DNA of 64,000 nucleotides from assembly GCF_902686445.1 (NCBI RefSeq), contig NC_062214.1, forward strand, positions 40,991,454 to 41,055,453, written 5' to 3'. The notes under the pieces are model-generated. The model was not told the DNA's origin. It was given only the letters and a program-made list of their open reading frames with translations, and did no database searches. The translations under genes were made by a program, and so were the position numbers. The DNA is from Sciurus carolinensis (taxonomy: Eukaryota > Chordata > Mammalia > Rodentia > Sciuridae). The stretch's first letter is position 1. Each line of letters opens with the position of its first letter. Positions 47,640-60,385 of the stretch are shown here, piece after piece.

Positions 47640-48110
47640 GAAGAATGGTCAGGATTCTACACTTCAGGCAAGGCATGGTGGCAATGGCTATGCCCTGCAT
47701 GTCACTCACTGCAGAGGGCTTGACCAAGAAGGAATGAGCCAGGACAGCTTCACTACCTGTCTGGAGCCTCTGGCTATAGCTGCTCTGGGCTGACTGGACC
47801 TGTTTCCTTCTTGTTTTCCCTATAGTTTCATAGCCTTCCCAGCCTCTCTCCACACGAACTTTCCAACAGGATAAATGACCTTTATATGTAGTCCAAGGCT
47901 TCAAAAGACAGCTTCTGCAGATGGCTTGCCTGCTAATATCCCATTGGACATTAGCAAGTCACATGACCCAACCTCAGCCTTTGAGGAGAGAACTACACAG
48001 AGATTTGAATGCCAGTGGTGTGCATGGCTTACCAGGGCTTTCAAATAGCAATATACAATATTACCTTCCTGAATAAAAGGAGGACAACACAAATAATCAC
48101 AGTCCATTGA
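47640..48110 (-). mobile_element. Possible MLT1-type LTR relic
   Basis: 'ctgctaatatcccattggac' and 'attagcaagtcacatgaccc' match the antisense MLT1 phrase (gctaatgtcccattggccaaagcaagtcacatggcc). The left half is less clear. Confidence 0.45.
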
Positions 48111-48199
48111 AGATACTTCATCATGGGGTTGGAGTCTACTTAGGTCTTCATATCATTTCAGCCTCTGAGCAGAAATCTTAGGGCAGTTTCTCTGACTAC

Positions 48200-48415
48200 A
48201 TAACATCTTCCTGTTAGGCACTATTCAAGAATTCCATGACTTCCTTCTTAGATACATATTACAGCTCATAAGTGTGAAGTCCTGTGATTTCCGGTCACTC
48301 ACACTACATCATGCACTCTTTGAGGACAGGGACTTCAAATGTTTCTCTCACCATGAATCTCAGCCCCTGGAATAGGAACAGATACATGGTAGATTCAATA
48401 AATATTTGAAGGGAG
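48200..48415 (+). repeat. L2 LINE 3' end relic
   Basis: 'gcactctttgaggacaggga', 'atctcagcccctggaatagg' and 'agattcaataaatatttgaa' match the L2 3' terminus order. Confidence 0.6.
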
Positions 48416-48509
48416 GGACCCCAGAGGGAGGAAAAAAGAAAGGAGCAAGAAGGGAATAGAAAGGAAATTCTATATGGTTAAAATTTTGGGAATTCAAGGT
48501 ATGATGTGA

Positions 48510-48745
48510 TTAACAGTAAAATCCACTGGATTTTGCTACACGTCAGACATGATATTAAGGTGGACATCCCATTTAATCTTCAACCACCATATGAAAGAGT
48601 TAATAGTCATTCCATTTTAAGGGTCAGGAGACTGAAGTTTCCAGTACTCAGTGATTTTCCTAAAACTGAAGAGCTGGCAAGTGGCAGAAGTGGCATTTGA
48701 CCCAGGAAAGTCTTATCTCAAAGCTCACACCCTTGACCACTCTTA
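48510..48745 (-). repeat. MIR SINE relic
   Basis: 'atcccatttaatcttcaacc', 'tcattccattttaagggtca', 'ctggcaagtggcagaagtgg', 'catttgacccaggaaagtct' is the antisense MIR order. Confidence 0.65.
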
Positions 48746-49254
48746 ACCACTATCTCATTTCTAAGTACAATTAGTGTTTAGAGACAGGAGGAGAGTATGT
48801 AAGAATGCAAACTAATCTCAGTGTTCTCTCAAGGACTTTCTGAGATGTACACATACTCAAAAGAAAATGAAACGTTTGTTGCTTTGTAACAAAAAGGAAA
48901 AGACAAGAAAAAGGAAATTTCAAAAGAATGGTAGAGACCAAAGCAGAAAGACGGAGTGAAAAATGAAAGCAGAAGGAAGATAATGAGGCAGAAAGGACTG
49001 ACACAGAGGGATGCTTGGGTGGGTGGACCTGCATTTCATTAGGAAGAGGGTGATGATTACACCTCCCAGCAGGTGGGAAGGAGGATTAGCTGACCAAAGT
49101 ATTCAAATTGGCTTAGCAAAAGGCAGCTACTAAGATGAGTCATAATTTCAAAGCACTATAGATAAAAAATGTACAAAAAAGAGAATTTTATAGCAAGGAC
49201 AAATGTTTATTAATCACAAAACCAGCATATGAGACTTCCAGTTTCCTGCTGCAA
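48746..49254. other. Unique, A/G-rich sequence
   Basis: A purine-rich stretch at about 48890-49010 has no identifiable origin. No gene. Confidence 0.35.
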
Positions 49255-49715
49255 AGATAAAATATATTTCTGTAGAAAAATTTAAAAGGCATAGTCCACA
49301 CCCACCAGAATAACTAAGATGAAAAAGATACATTAGACCAAGTAGTAGGATGCAGAACAATGGAGCGGTTCTGTGTGCTGGAATACTTCCAACAATACTC
49401 TTTTTGTAGGAATGTAGCCCACTTTGGCACCCTCTGAAGCTGACCATATAGGCATATTCTATGATCCCACGATGTCACTAGTGAGCATATACTCAATAGA
49501 AATGCATCCATGTACTCAAAAGATGTGCTAGAATGCTCATGGCAGCGCTATTCATAACAGAGTCCAACTGGAAATGATCCAACTGCCCATCAACATAGTA
49601 GAGCAGCTAAATAAATCATGGTATATTCATAGTCTGGAAAAAAATACAATGATGAGAAAGAACAGGGTACAGTTACATACAAAACTACAAGATAAAGCTC
49701 CCAGACATAAACACT
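49255..49715 (+). repeat. Old L1 ORF2 3' end fragment
   Basis: 'gctagaatgctcatggcagc', 'gctattcataacagagtcca', 'actgcccatcaacatagtag' and 'gtatattcatagtctggaaa' follow the old L1 ORF2 3' order. Non-coding. The segment after 49940 ('tggggagtcaagatggtgg') may be its 3' UTR. Confidence 0.55.
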
Positions 49716-49732
49716 TAAAATTTAAAAAAAAG

Positions 49733-49935
49733 GGGGGGGAGTGTGGCAAGAATGGAGGAAGGAAGGACTGTATAGAGGGAAAAGAGGGGTGGGGGGAAGG
49801 GGAAAATAACAGAATGAATCAAACGACATTAACCTATGTAAATTTATGATTACACAAATGGTATGCCTTTACTCCATGTACAAACAGAGAGACGACATGT
49901 ATCCCATTTGTTTACAATAAAAAAAAAAAAAAAAG
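49733..49935 (+). mobile_element. LINE-1 stub: 3' UTR end and A-tail only
   Basis: From the G-rich start it reads 'ggcaagaatggaggaaggaa', 'atgattacacaaatggtatg', 'cgacatgtatcccatttgtt' then A-tail, matching the last ~200 bp of the young L1s at 24.4-24.65 and 27.9-28.1 kb. It is an extreme 5' truncation; the junction falls exactly in the G-rich tract, just 3' of the telomere-like repeat. No clear TSD found. It interrupts an older L1. Confidence 0.88.
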
Positions 49936-52900
49936 AAAGGAAGCAAACTATGCCCTGGGGAGTCAAGATGGTGGTTACTCTTGTGGAGAGAGGATAATAT
50001 GACACAATATGGATAATACACCACAATAAATAATTTCAAAGAAAGTATAGAATGTTCATAAATGAAATAAACATCTTGAAGAACTCAAGACCAAATAAAA
50101 ACACAAAGAGATCAGAAGAGAAGCAAGGTAGGACAGGGGAAAAGTTAACAGATACTATGTAGCAATTCTCATAGTCATGATCTGTTTAGGGGACACAGAG
50201 GGATCATTCCGAGGGCTTCTGAAGGAACCCTTAGGCTGGAGATCTTAGAAGAGTTCACGATCCTTCTTAGAAAGTCCTTGTTTGAAGTCAAATTTAAGAA
50301 ACAGGAAGGTACAAGACTATCATCTTTCTTTGCCCAGATTCTAGCATTGTGCCTTATACATAGTAGGTTTGGAGTAAATGCATGGTGAATGAGTGAAGAA
50401 TAAAAAGGATTATGTGTTTTCTTCTTTTAAAATTGTGTATCCAGCTGGATTATTCTAGCAATCGATCATGACACCAGGAGAACATGAATTTATTTGGGAG
50501 ATACCCCCACAAAGTACCTGTAGGAGTAGGGAAGTGAGACAAGGGAAGGGAAGGTACCAGTACAGGGTGAGTTAATGAGCAGATTTCCAGTATGATCAAC
50601 TGGGGTTGATTCCACTGTTTCATGGTATAAAACATGGGGTGGCCTCAGCCAACTTAGGAGGAAGCTGAGGTATTGATACTGCCGCTTGCATTTATCCTTA
50701 GCTCCCAGAAAGCTAACTCTCTGGCAAGTTCCAAAGGAGTTACAGATGCTTCCCAAAGAACATCATGAAATAGAGAGTAGTAAGAGGAACAGGGAAAGGC
50801 ACCCAAAGTATCTGCTACAGCTGACTGTAAAATCTATAACTAAAACAAAAATTAAAAAAAAATAACTCATTGGAAACATAATTTTGTTTTCCTTCAATGA
50901 TTAATATGGACCAGGAGTGAGGATTATAGAGACAGAAGTAGGGTTCAGAACTGAAAGTAAACATGGTAAAAATCTCAGTAGGAAACAACACTAAGACCCT
51001 CTTCCTTGGCTGCTTTTTGATATTTAAAACCCTTCCTCACACTGTTTACTCAACAAACACCCTGAAGTATCCCACTTGAGAAGTTCTAAGAAAAATAGCA
51101 GTTGAACATCCAATGTCCCATGTCCCTCTGTCCATCTTTCTGGAGTCCCATCTCCTAAATACTTTGCTCTGAGAAGGCACATGGCCTGTTTGGTTTATGT
51201 TCACACATGACTTACATCATGAGCTGCCAGAGTTTTCAACAAAAAGGTATTGTGCAAGCTGGCTCCCTATCTCCAGTTTCATTCCAGCATCAATTAGAGA
51301 TTGGAAAGAACACAAGTTTCATTTGGAAAACTCACCCTCCAGAAAAGTCATTCAGATGCCAACTTTTAAGATCAGTGTTTAGAAGAAAGGAGCCTTAGCT
51401 ATTTTGGAAGTGAAGGTGTTCCTGCCCAGCCCTCACCTGACCCCCTCAGTCTCATTAAAATTCTACCCAACCATGGCTGTTATTACTAATTCCATAATGA
51501 CAGTAGAGTATTAAAGTAAAATTTTAACAGTTCTTCAGTTAATCATTAAAATTAGCCTATCAGGGTGAAGAGATCTTCCACTGTTTCAGTGCTGTGTAAT
51601 TTCAGATAATAAGTGAGATGATGAAAAAGGATTTTTAATGCATTATAACTCCACGGAGGCCATTGAGACTGTGTGCATAGATATTTTGAAATGCCAGTGA
51701 GGGCCAAAAACAAAACACAGCAAAATAAAACCTAGATCCAAGCAGAGCCCATGTTAACAATGGTTTCCAGAGACAGTATCAGGACTGGATATGTTGTAAG
51801 GAAGGGTTGTTTAGGGATGCTCTTTTAAAATTGCTTCTTATGAAAACAAAACAACAACAACAACAACAAAAAACTTTAACTCCTTTTGGTTTATGACATG
51901 GTGAAAATTTATAGCCATCAAAAACTAAGACCAAGTCTTATTTTGGAAAGATTTATGACTGTGAATAATTTTTTAAAAAGTACAGTACTAGGAATTTGGA
52001 GATACCATCAGCTCCTTAAGGGGACTGACTATACTGCCTAAGTACTCACAAGAAGTATTGTTCCGTAAATGCAATGGTGCCCATCAGGAGTGGGTACATG
52101 ATAGATACACAATAAACTGTTCTTTAGAGTAAATATTTTAAGGTGTTTTCCTTGGAGCTACAATTTAAAATATTGTCTGGAAATACTTTCAAATTTACAA
52201 AATTTTCAAAATGAGCTGCACCTTTTAAAAAATTGAAACTGTCTGGTGTAATTGAGAAACTGTGGTGACAGCTGCAAAACCCATCAGCATCTTTGGAAAG
52301 GCCTTGTCGAGAGCTGTTTCTTGTCCCAGAGTTGGAGCACCTTGCTCTTGATGGGAAGGAAGTGGTCCTGAAGATGTGACAGCCCCAACATCCTGTTTCC
52401 ATCTGTCTTCATGCCCTCCTTGTGAAGTGAGGGCATTTAAACTGTGTGCCGCATCCCCCTTCTTTCATTTTTTCTTTTGTATTTAGCCTTTAAATTCGTT
52501 GCACAGCTTTCTCCTAGTGTCTATAAACCCCAATTATATAGAAGTTTTAAAGACATGAAACTGGTTCCACAAATAAAATCTGAAAAATGATGATGTGTAT
52601 AAGGTTAGCTCAATGTCAGTGACCTTTCTCACGTTCCTCCTGTTTTATTGCAATTGGATTCAAGACTATTCTGACGAAGGTTTTTGTTGTTTTGTTTTGT
52701 TAACCCTAGTTTCTCCCAGATTCCTTTTTTTTTTCTTGAGTATGTATTTTTTACTGAAAAAAATCATTCATAAATTAACATATAAAAATGTACAAACACA
52801 TGAGACTCCTTGTCTTTTAAACAGAGCAAAACTACTTAGTGATGAACTGAAACCCCTTTGGTCTTAGACATTTATTTTTTTCACCTTTGGTCCTAACTGC

Positions 52901-53082
52901 CATATTGGTTTTCTGTGTTTTCCTTTGTTTTGTAACTGACTTCTTGTGGTTGGACATTAATGAAGGCAGGTAGTTGGGGAAAGGACACAAATGATAAGAT
53001 GGTTTCAATTCCAGCAGTGCTAGAGAAACATGGACCGAAAAATAGATCCAAGATCAAGTCAGGGATTTTGTCACTGGTCATC
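49936..53082. other. Mostly unique sequence
   Basis: Includes an L2 relic (50240-50400), a short (CAA)n run (51846-51872) and several A/T-rich runs. No gene signature; the ORFs here are short and motif-free. Confidence 0.4.
50240..50400 (+). repeat. L2 LINE 3' end relic
   Basis: 'ttctagcattgtgccttata', then 'catagtaggtttggagtaaa' and 'tggtgaatgagtgaa' match the L2 terminus. Confidence 0.5.
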
Positions 53083-53580
53083 TGTGGTAGACTGTGGTTC
53101 CAAAAAGAGCCTTAAAATACCCATAGCTCTCTTATGATGCACTGGATATTCTTCACAGTGAGATGTGGGGTCTATATCCCCTCCCCTTGAGTTGGAGCTT
53201 GTGACTATGGCAGAAGGCTGTGATGTGACTTCTGTGGGTATAAAAGGCCAGTGGTGTTCACACAGGACACAGGCTTGGAACCAGTTACTCTGTGAGAAAG
53301 TTCAAAATAGGCCACACAGAGACACCACTAGAGGTCCTGAAACTACAAAGGGAGAGAGAACTGATAGTGACCCAGTGCTTCAACGGTCTGCAGTTTCTGC
53401 TTCTAGTACCTTCCAACTGAAGGTACTTCCAATCTTCAGTGAGAAGACTGAACCACCCAGTTAGATCCTGCCTGAATTCTGGACCCTCATAAACTAAGAG
53501 GGATGACAAAATAATTGTCATTGTTTTAATCCACTAATTTTGGAATGACTTATTACACATCAGTGCATAACCATAACACC
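53083..53580 (+). mobile_element. MLT1 LTR, nearly complete
   Basis: It starts 'tgtggtagactgtggttcca' (MLT1 5' end), has 'tgagttggagcttgtgacta', 'acaaaataattgtcattgtt' and ends 'aatccactaattttggaatg' then 'gcataaccataac'. Frames at 53165-53521 on both strands are LTR artefacts. Solo. Confidence 0.68.
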
Positions 53581-54204
53581 ATTCATATCTTTAAAATCTT
53601 GAAAATCCAAATCATGGGGGAAATAATAATTAGACAAGACTCCTACTTATTTTTTTAATGATAGTGTAATAGATTTTAATATGAATATGGTTCATCAACC
53701 ACATGATTTTGGTTCTTCTGAGAGAATTTATTTGTTTCCAAAGGATTGGGTTTTAAGACCAATTAAGGAATATATGCTTAATGTGTCTAATCGAGATAGA
53801 CCCAACAAACTCGAGTTTGATCTTAGTGTGTAGGGAGGAAATTACAGTCTTCCAGACATTCTTAAACATAGCAATATGCTGTACAGTTCCTTTCAAGCAG
53901 AAATTATTCCAGGAATTACTAGGCTGACCTTATAATAGAGACTTGGTTTAATTAGTCAGATGTACTGGACTCACTTTGATCTGTATTGTACAAGTTGAAA
54001 GAACAAAGTTGATATTGTACTGACTAGATTTAACATTGAAAGAAATCTTACTGATGTTGCTGGTAAAAACACAGTCCTTGAATATAGAGGAGATAACTTC
54101 TTGGAAGCCAACTCCTTTAGCATAAGGTCACAATTTTCAGAGACTCTTGGCATAAAATGCATCCCAATCAAATAAGTTGTCATGTGCTTTGAGAAGTGCA
54201 TGTA
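53581..54204. other. Unique sequence, nothing recognised
   Basis: No gene or repeat identified. Confidence 0.4.
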
Positions 54205-54780
54205 TCCATTAGCTTTAGCTGTGTAACAAACCATCCAAAAATGTAGTGGCATAAAACAATAACCATTTTACTTAGTTTGCACTGTGGGTCAGTTGGGCAG
54301 TCCTTCTGGTCTGGGTTGGCTCATCTCCATTGGGAACTCTCATGTGCCTATGGTCAGCTGGCAGGTAATCTTGTGGCTGGATGATTTAGTATGGACTTTT
54401 CCACTTGCCTTGCAGTACCTAGGCTGTCAGCCAAGTTAACAAGGTGACTTCCAACTTTTGTACTTTGTTTCTTCTTCTTACCTTCTTTCATCCTCTAGCA
54501 AGCTAGCTTGGGCAAGATAATATAACAGTCTTAATATTCTAGGTATGAGCTGGACAGCAAACCCCACTTTTCCAGTCTAGTTAAAATTCCACTGGACAAA
54601 AAAAATATATGACTAAGCTCAAATTTGAAGTGTGGAATAGATATTCCACTTCTTGGTGAGAGATGTGACACAGTCACATTGCAAAGAGATGTGCGTTCAT
54701 GGAGAGCAAGAATCTGGGGTCATTTTTTTCAACTGCTATAGGGAGTTGCTCACAGTCATACTGTGAACTTATAACCAAAA
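54205..54780 (-). mobile_element. Old MLT1 LTR
   Basis: 'gctgtgtaacaaaccatcca', 'agtggcataaaacaataacc', 'actgtgggtcagttgggcag' and near the far end 'gtcacattgcaaagagatgt' are the antisense order of an old MLT1 LTR. Confidence 0.65.
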
Positions 54781-55649
54781 ATCTGCCAACAATAGCTTTC
54801 ATTCATTCACCAGAAGATGTCAAGAGGACACAAGAAGAAAACAACACCCACCTGCCACCCATTCTAGCTCTCTAAAAGCTGTCATCTCCCAAAACATGAA
54901 CCAGAATATTTAGTTCTGGATAGTTAGTTCTATGACATGGAGCATAATATTTTTTTAAACACATAATGATACTTATTCAATATAACAGCTGTGAAATGAT
55001 TATAAAAGAAGTGCAGGAAAAGTCCATCAGAAATAAGATTAGGGATAATGTTTCAGCTCTGCAGCTTTCACTGGCCCTGGGAAAAGAAATGCAGAAAGAA
55101 AGGGTAGTTAACTTTCTCCCTCTTAATGAACATTATGAGGACAAATAGTCTGTTCACATGTACCCTTTTGGCGGCCTGGTTAATTTGTTAAGCCCAACTG
55201 GACACATAAAGAGATACTCTTTATCTTCATTAAACCAGATGAGAATGAATGGCAACCATAGCATCATTTCTCTGGTCTGATGGGCTTCGTCAAAGGGTCT
55301 GGGAATCTTTTAAAAACAGATACCCATGAGCTTGACTGGGTCAGGATTTGTTCATGTCTTATTACAAACACTGGCTTCTCCCACTTCCATTCAGAGACTC
55401 AGGTGAGCCAAAACCTGCTTCTAAGAACATGCAGAGAAAGACACAGGTACACACATACACATAAGCATGCATATGTGTGCACACACACCAACACACACTT
55501 ATAAACCAGCATGACAACTTTTGTCTCACAAATAAAGAGAAGAGAGGATTGGGTGGAGGTGGGGAGTAATGTGGAGGTAAAAGAGAAATGAGGACAGAGG
55601 AGATAATGTAATCTCTTATATAAGTCCATAAGGAGCCATATGGTTAAAA
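54781..55649. other. Unique sequence with CA-rich run
   Basis: An imperfect CA-rich run lies at 55448-55498. Nothing else is recognised. Confidence 0.4.
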
Positions 55650-55860
55650 GAAAAAGTGGCTAAAAATATCCTGGTTCTTCCATTTTCAAGCTGGGTGACC
55701 CTTATCAGGTAATTTAGCCTTGCTGTACTTCAGTATCCTCATCTGTTAAAACAAAAACAAAAAAATATATATCAAAACTCAAAGGTTATTGTGAAGGTCA
55801 AATTAATATTTTTGAGTGCTCAGGGTAGCATCTGTCCCACACTAAGCATCACAAAATTGT
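55650..55860 (+). repeat. MIR SINE relic
   Basis: 'caagctgggtgacccttatc', 'cagtatcctcatctgttaaa', 'ggttattgtgaaggtcaaat' match sense MIR; a small A-rich insertion (aaaacaaaaacaaaaa) interrupts it. Confidence 0.62.
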
Positions 55861-56749
55861 TCTTGAGGGATGACTACTAGGTCTGGCATGAAACTGCTAA
55901 GAGGTATCTTTGTGACACTGCTTTCAAGCCTGAATGAAGAAGTGTGGCTGAAAATTGGCAGTGGGTCCTCTTCCTGCTCCAACACTGAGTTTTTACCAGC
56001 TTTGGAGAAGCCAAGTACTGGAATCTGTGAAATTATTCTTCATTGTCAGGGACCTTGAAATGGGAGTAGGGAAAGGGCAAAGGAAGGAATGGAATACTTC
56101 CAGGCAGCATCATAGACAGGAGAAGAGACAAGGTGATGATCATTGGTTCTGCAGTGACAACAAACAGAGACCTTTTGGTTTGTACATGTGCTAGGCCTTT
56201 GTGGACCTCCTAGATATAATATACTGGGGGTGATTCAATGGTCAGAGTTTGAAATCATCAAGAGGCTTCTTCATTCAAGTGTCTGGCAAGGTGCTAACTT
56301 TCATCTGGAACCTTCTTTTGGACTGTGAACTCACTTATGACAGTCAGTTGAGCACCCCATAAAATCCCTCCATTTGCCTGGGATTCTTCAGCATGGTAGC
56401 CTCAGGGTACTCAAAATTCCTCCAGGAGAGTTCAGCACTCCAAAAGCAAGTAGCCCAACTGGCACATTAGCGCGTGCATTGCTTTTATGACCTAACCTCA
56501 GAAGGTCATATGACAGCATCACTCCTAATATCCAATTAGTTATTAGTGAGACAAGCTTGCAAAATTTCAGAGGGAGAGAACATAGATTGCACATCTTGAT
56601 TGGTGAAGCTTCAAAGTTATATTACAGATAAACATGTGGGAGAAATAATTATAGCCAAAATGCAATCTGTCAAAGGGGCTGTCAAGTCAGAATATGTTTA
56701 ATTTATGTAAACAAATAATTTTTCATTTAAATTTATTTGAACATTTTAT
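55861..56749. other. Unique sequence, possible decayed LTR at 56380-56650
   Basis: 'ctaatatccaattagttatt' and 'acctaacctcagaaggtcat' resemble the antisense LTR-like text at 47.9 kb but too weakly to assign. Confidence 0.35.
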
Positions 56750-57152
56750 TGGTCTTCTCAGGCTGCCATAGCAAAATATCACAGACTGGATGGCTTCAAT
56801 AACAAAAACTTATTTCTCAATTCTGACGTCTAGAAGTTCAAGATCAAGTTTTTACCAGGACTAGTTTTCTGGTAAGGGCTCTCTTTCTGGTCTGCAGTTG
56901 CCCACTTCTCACTATGTCCTCACATGACCTTTCCTTGGTGTTTATGAATGTGTGTTGGTGGGAAACAGACAATACTCTCTGGTGGGTCTCTTCTTATAAG
57001 AACACTGATCTTATCAGATCAGGGCCCCGCCCTTAAGACCTCATTTAACCTTAATTACTTCCTCAGAGATCCCATCTCCAAATGCAGTCACACTAGAGGT
57101 TAAGCCTTCAACCTATGAATTTTGAGAGGACACAAAATTTCAGTCCATAACA
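56750..57152 (-). mobile_element. MaLR 3' LTR (MLT1-type)
   Basis: In antisense: 'ctcaggctgccatagcaaaa', 'tatgtcctcacatgaccttt', 'agggccccgcccttaagacc', 'caaatgcagtcacactagag' and terminus 'atttcagtccataaca'. It is the downstream LTR of a MaLR element reading leftward, and adjoins recognisable MLT1 internal sequence. Confidence 0.8.
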
Positions 57153-58248
57153 TTCTGCCCCTGGTCACCCAATATTCATGCCCTTCTTGTATGTAAAATG
57201 CATTCATTCCAAACTAACAGTCCCCCAAATCTGATACCAACATCAATTCTGAAGTCCAAAGTGTCGTGTAAGTATCATCTAAATCAAGGAGTAGGACTCA
57301 AGACATGCTTCATCATGAGGTGAAATTCCTCTCCAAACAAGTAATGAAGCCAAATAAGTAATATGCTTCCAGTGACACAGTGACAGATAGGCATAGGAGA
57401 GAAACTGTATTCCCAAGTGGGTAATGGGTACCAACAAGTCTAAAACCTAGCAAGGTATATTCAATAGATTTTAACATCCCAAAATAATCCTCTTTGGTTT
57501 GATTTCCAGGCTTCTAGACCCACTGGCATCAGATGATTTTCTCACCTTCTGCACTCACTGAAGTGAATGTCATACCCTTGATCTCTGCCAGTGAAGAACC
57601 CTGTCCCCAGGGCTCCAGGAAGCTCCTCTCCAAGACTCCATAGAGGGACAGCTTGTCCTATTGAAAACCCAGTGGTAATCCCATACTTCGAAATCAGGGA
57701 GGCACTGTCATCATTTCTGAATTACTTTCCTTTTCTGGAAGAATAGCCCACATTTGCAAGAAATAGCTATACTGTCCTGTCCAGAATCTAAATCCACCAG
57801 CCTTGCTTTATTTCATCCCATCTCTCTTCTTTTCAATTCAAACTGGCCCTGTTTCTGCTCATATAATCCCATTCTCTCTTTATCAGGTGATAGTCAAGCC
57901 AAACCCTCGATGTTCTCTTCTGAACATACTTTCTCATTTTTAGCAATATGGATAGGCTGAGAATTTTCCATGTCTTTAAATTCTGGTTTCTTTTTGCCAA
58001 CATTCTGTTTATTAATACTAATGTATTCTCTAAGAAGATGCAGGCATTTTTTTCAGCTCTTTTTCTAAACCATGGCCAGAACACCTTAAAAATGAATATT
58101 TCTACCAATAATCCCTGTAGGACAATGTAGACTTTTTCTGCTATATATCTTAAAACTCCTCCAACCTCTACATATCACCCAATTCCAAAGCTGCTTTCAT
58201 ATTTTTAAATATTTCTTACAGCAATATCCTACTTCATGATACCCAAAT
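57153..58248 (-). mobile_element. MaLR internal sequence (MLT1-int)
   Basis: Next to the left LTR it reads 'ttctgcccctggtcacccaa' and 'gtatgtaaaatgcattcatt', the antisense 3' end of MLT1 internal DNA. It is non-coding in all frames. Confidence 0.7.
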
Positions 58249-58425
58249 CTTTACTAGTCTGTTCAGGTTTCTGCAACAACTGGGTAGATTAAATGAGTTT
58301 CTCATGATTCTTCAGGCTGGAGATCCTAAGATCAAGGTGCCAGCACCATCAATGTCAAGGAAAAGTTTTCTTCCTGGCTTGTAGGCTACTGCACACTTGC
58401 TATGTGCTCACATGACCTCTCTCTG

Positions 58426-58503
<78 letters not shown>

Positions 58504-58692
58504 TGGGGGGAGAAGTCTCTGCTGTCTCTTAATTAATTAATTGATTAATTCTATCAGATTCAGGTCCTACCCTTATGACTTTATTTAACCTTAATTACTC
58601 TCTCAAAGGCTATGTCATCAAAAATAAACATACTGGGGCTTAGGGGTTCCACATATGAATTTTGAGGGTACACTAACATTCAGTCCATAACA
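58249..58692 (-). mobile_element. MaLR 5' LTR (MLT1-type) with microsatellite
   Basis: In antisense: 'tctgttcaggtttctgcaac', 'agatcaaggtgccagcacca', 'tatgtgctcacatgacctct' and terminus 'cattcagtccataaca'. A (TC)n(TG)n tract (58430-58503) has expanded inside the pyrimidine-rich 'ctctctct' part normal for these LTRs. Confidence 0.78.
58430..58503 (+). repeat. (TC)n(TG)n compound microsatellite
   Basis: About 16 TC units directly followed by about 21 TG units with one CG interruption, inside a MaLR LTR. Confidence 0.95.
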
Positions 58693-59844
58693 GACTTTAT
58701 ATAGATAGGTGATTTACTTGGTATATATAATATTTCATTTTCTCTATGGCAATATTAAAAAGGACAAGCTCAAAGTTATGCTACCATTATATGCCTTGAC
58801 CTTAAAATAGGAACCTATGAGTCCCTCATATTCTTTGAAACATAACAATTTTATGTGATGAAAGGGTGACAAGAATGGATGCATTAGTAAAATTTCATGG
58901 GTAGCAAGGGAATAAAGGGACTCAATTGGCTCTTATGCCTAGGAAAGGTACTGAGTTGGCTTATAGAACTGAAAGGAAAATATACAGGACTCAGGATTCC
59001 CAGGACAATGAGTAGAGTCTCAGTCCTGCCAGTTTCCTCTTTCCCTGCCATCTCTCACCTCTGCTTATTTCTTTCATTCTTGCAGGTTGGACTTGTTGTC
59101 TATTTTAGACATGGGGTCTTCTACATGAGACTGGGAAAATAACCCACAATTAACCCACATGGTAAAATGTAGCTTCTTTCTTCCAGTGTGAACATATCAA
59201 CTCCAGGGAAGATCCCTGATTGGCTCTGGTAGGGTCACATGACTACCTCTCGAGCTTACTCTTATTGGGGATAATGCTCCATACTTAACCAGGGCAACTC
59301 ATACTCATTCTTCGGCAAAGGGGTCAGAATCTGATGTGTCTCCTAATACGTTTCAAAAATATAAACACGAATGTATATTCACATGCTTGGACATGAAAAT
59401 AAACAGTAGTCCAAAGCCCTTAAGAAGTCAAAATGTTGCTAAAAATTTGCACATACTCTCATGCATTTTGTTCTCCACAGCTGACTCTCTAAGCTGTGAA
59501 AGCAGAATAATATTACTGCTGGCAACACTGGTAAACACAGAGATCACTTAGGGATGGCTAGAATTCACAGGCAAATAAAGCAGTTAATCCACAAGCCCCT
59601 AACTCCAGTACCTCAAATCTTGTAGAGTCCCTTGTCCTTTGGAAAGTTGATTTTGGATGTAACTGTATGCTTGTTTTCTAGGGGTAGGGTTTGGCCCTGG
59701 CTCCAACTAACTCATTGATAGGCTGCTATAGAAGAAGTCCAGCGTCATTCATTGGCAATGGGAGGATGTGTTATTGGGAAATATACATTTTGAAAGTATA
59801 ATGGAACATAAAAATAATTTTCAAAATGGACTTCCAAAATTTTA
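58693..59844. other. Unique sequence, nothing recognised
   Basis: No gene or repeat identified. Confidence 0.4.
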
Positions 59845-60385
59845 TCATCTGTGGTAGATTATTTCCTCAGATGAACACATCAATCCCTCCTATCCATCAT
59901 GATCTTTGCTGTGTGACTTTTCCATCTTCCTACCCAGAAGTGGGTCCTATTTCCCCTTTTCTTTGTCCTGAGCTGGCCTTATGACTGGCACTGACACAAA
60001 AATAGGCTGAAGAGAACCTGCAGGGTTTCTGAGTCTAGGCCTTAGGAGACCAGGCAGTTTCCTTTATTTGTCCTTTTGCCATGTAAAGAAATCCAGACTA
60101 TCCTGCTAGAAAGGGAGACCGTGCAGAGAGGGAAGCCCTGGAGAAGGAGAGAGGCTACCCAGAGAAGAATTGAGGGAGTCAAGCCAAAAGCAGCCCCAAA
60201 GCACCAGGTATGTGCATGAGACCGTCTTATTTCTTCCAACTCCAGTTGAGATCCAAGGCCAACACCTCAGAGTAGAGATGAGCCATCTCCCCTCCTCCAG
60301 CAGTCCTGCCCAAATATCTGACCCAAAGAAGCATAAGTAATTAAATAGTTAATTGTTTAAAGTCACTGAGTTCTGTAGTAGCTGC
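59845..60385 (+). mobile_element. MLT1 LTR
   Basis: Begins 'tctgtggtagattatttcct', has 'catgatctttgctgtgtgac', 'cagaagtgggtcctatttcc', 'gagctggccttatgactggc' and ends in a 'taattgtttaaagtcactga' block: sense MLT1 order. Solo. Confidence 0.65.

Larger units (their letters stand above)
56750..58692 (-). mobile_element. MaLR element with two LTRs and internal region
   Basis: The order LTR - ~1.1 kb internal - LTR, all in the same orientation, makes this a MaLR provirus-like element rather than a solo LTR. MaLRs are non-autonomous ERVL relatives with no functional proteins; mobilisation would have depended on ERVL enzymes. No ORF longer than about 91 codons is present. The two LTRs are clearly diverged from each other, so the insertion is ancient. 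No flanking TSD is evident. Confidence 0.75.

Noticed and set aside
56750..58692. Retroviral coding genes in the MaLR internal region
   Set aside because: All frames are short and broken, and MaLR elements do not carry functional retroviral genes.
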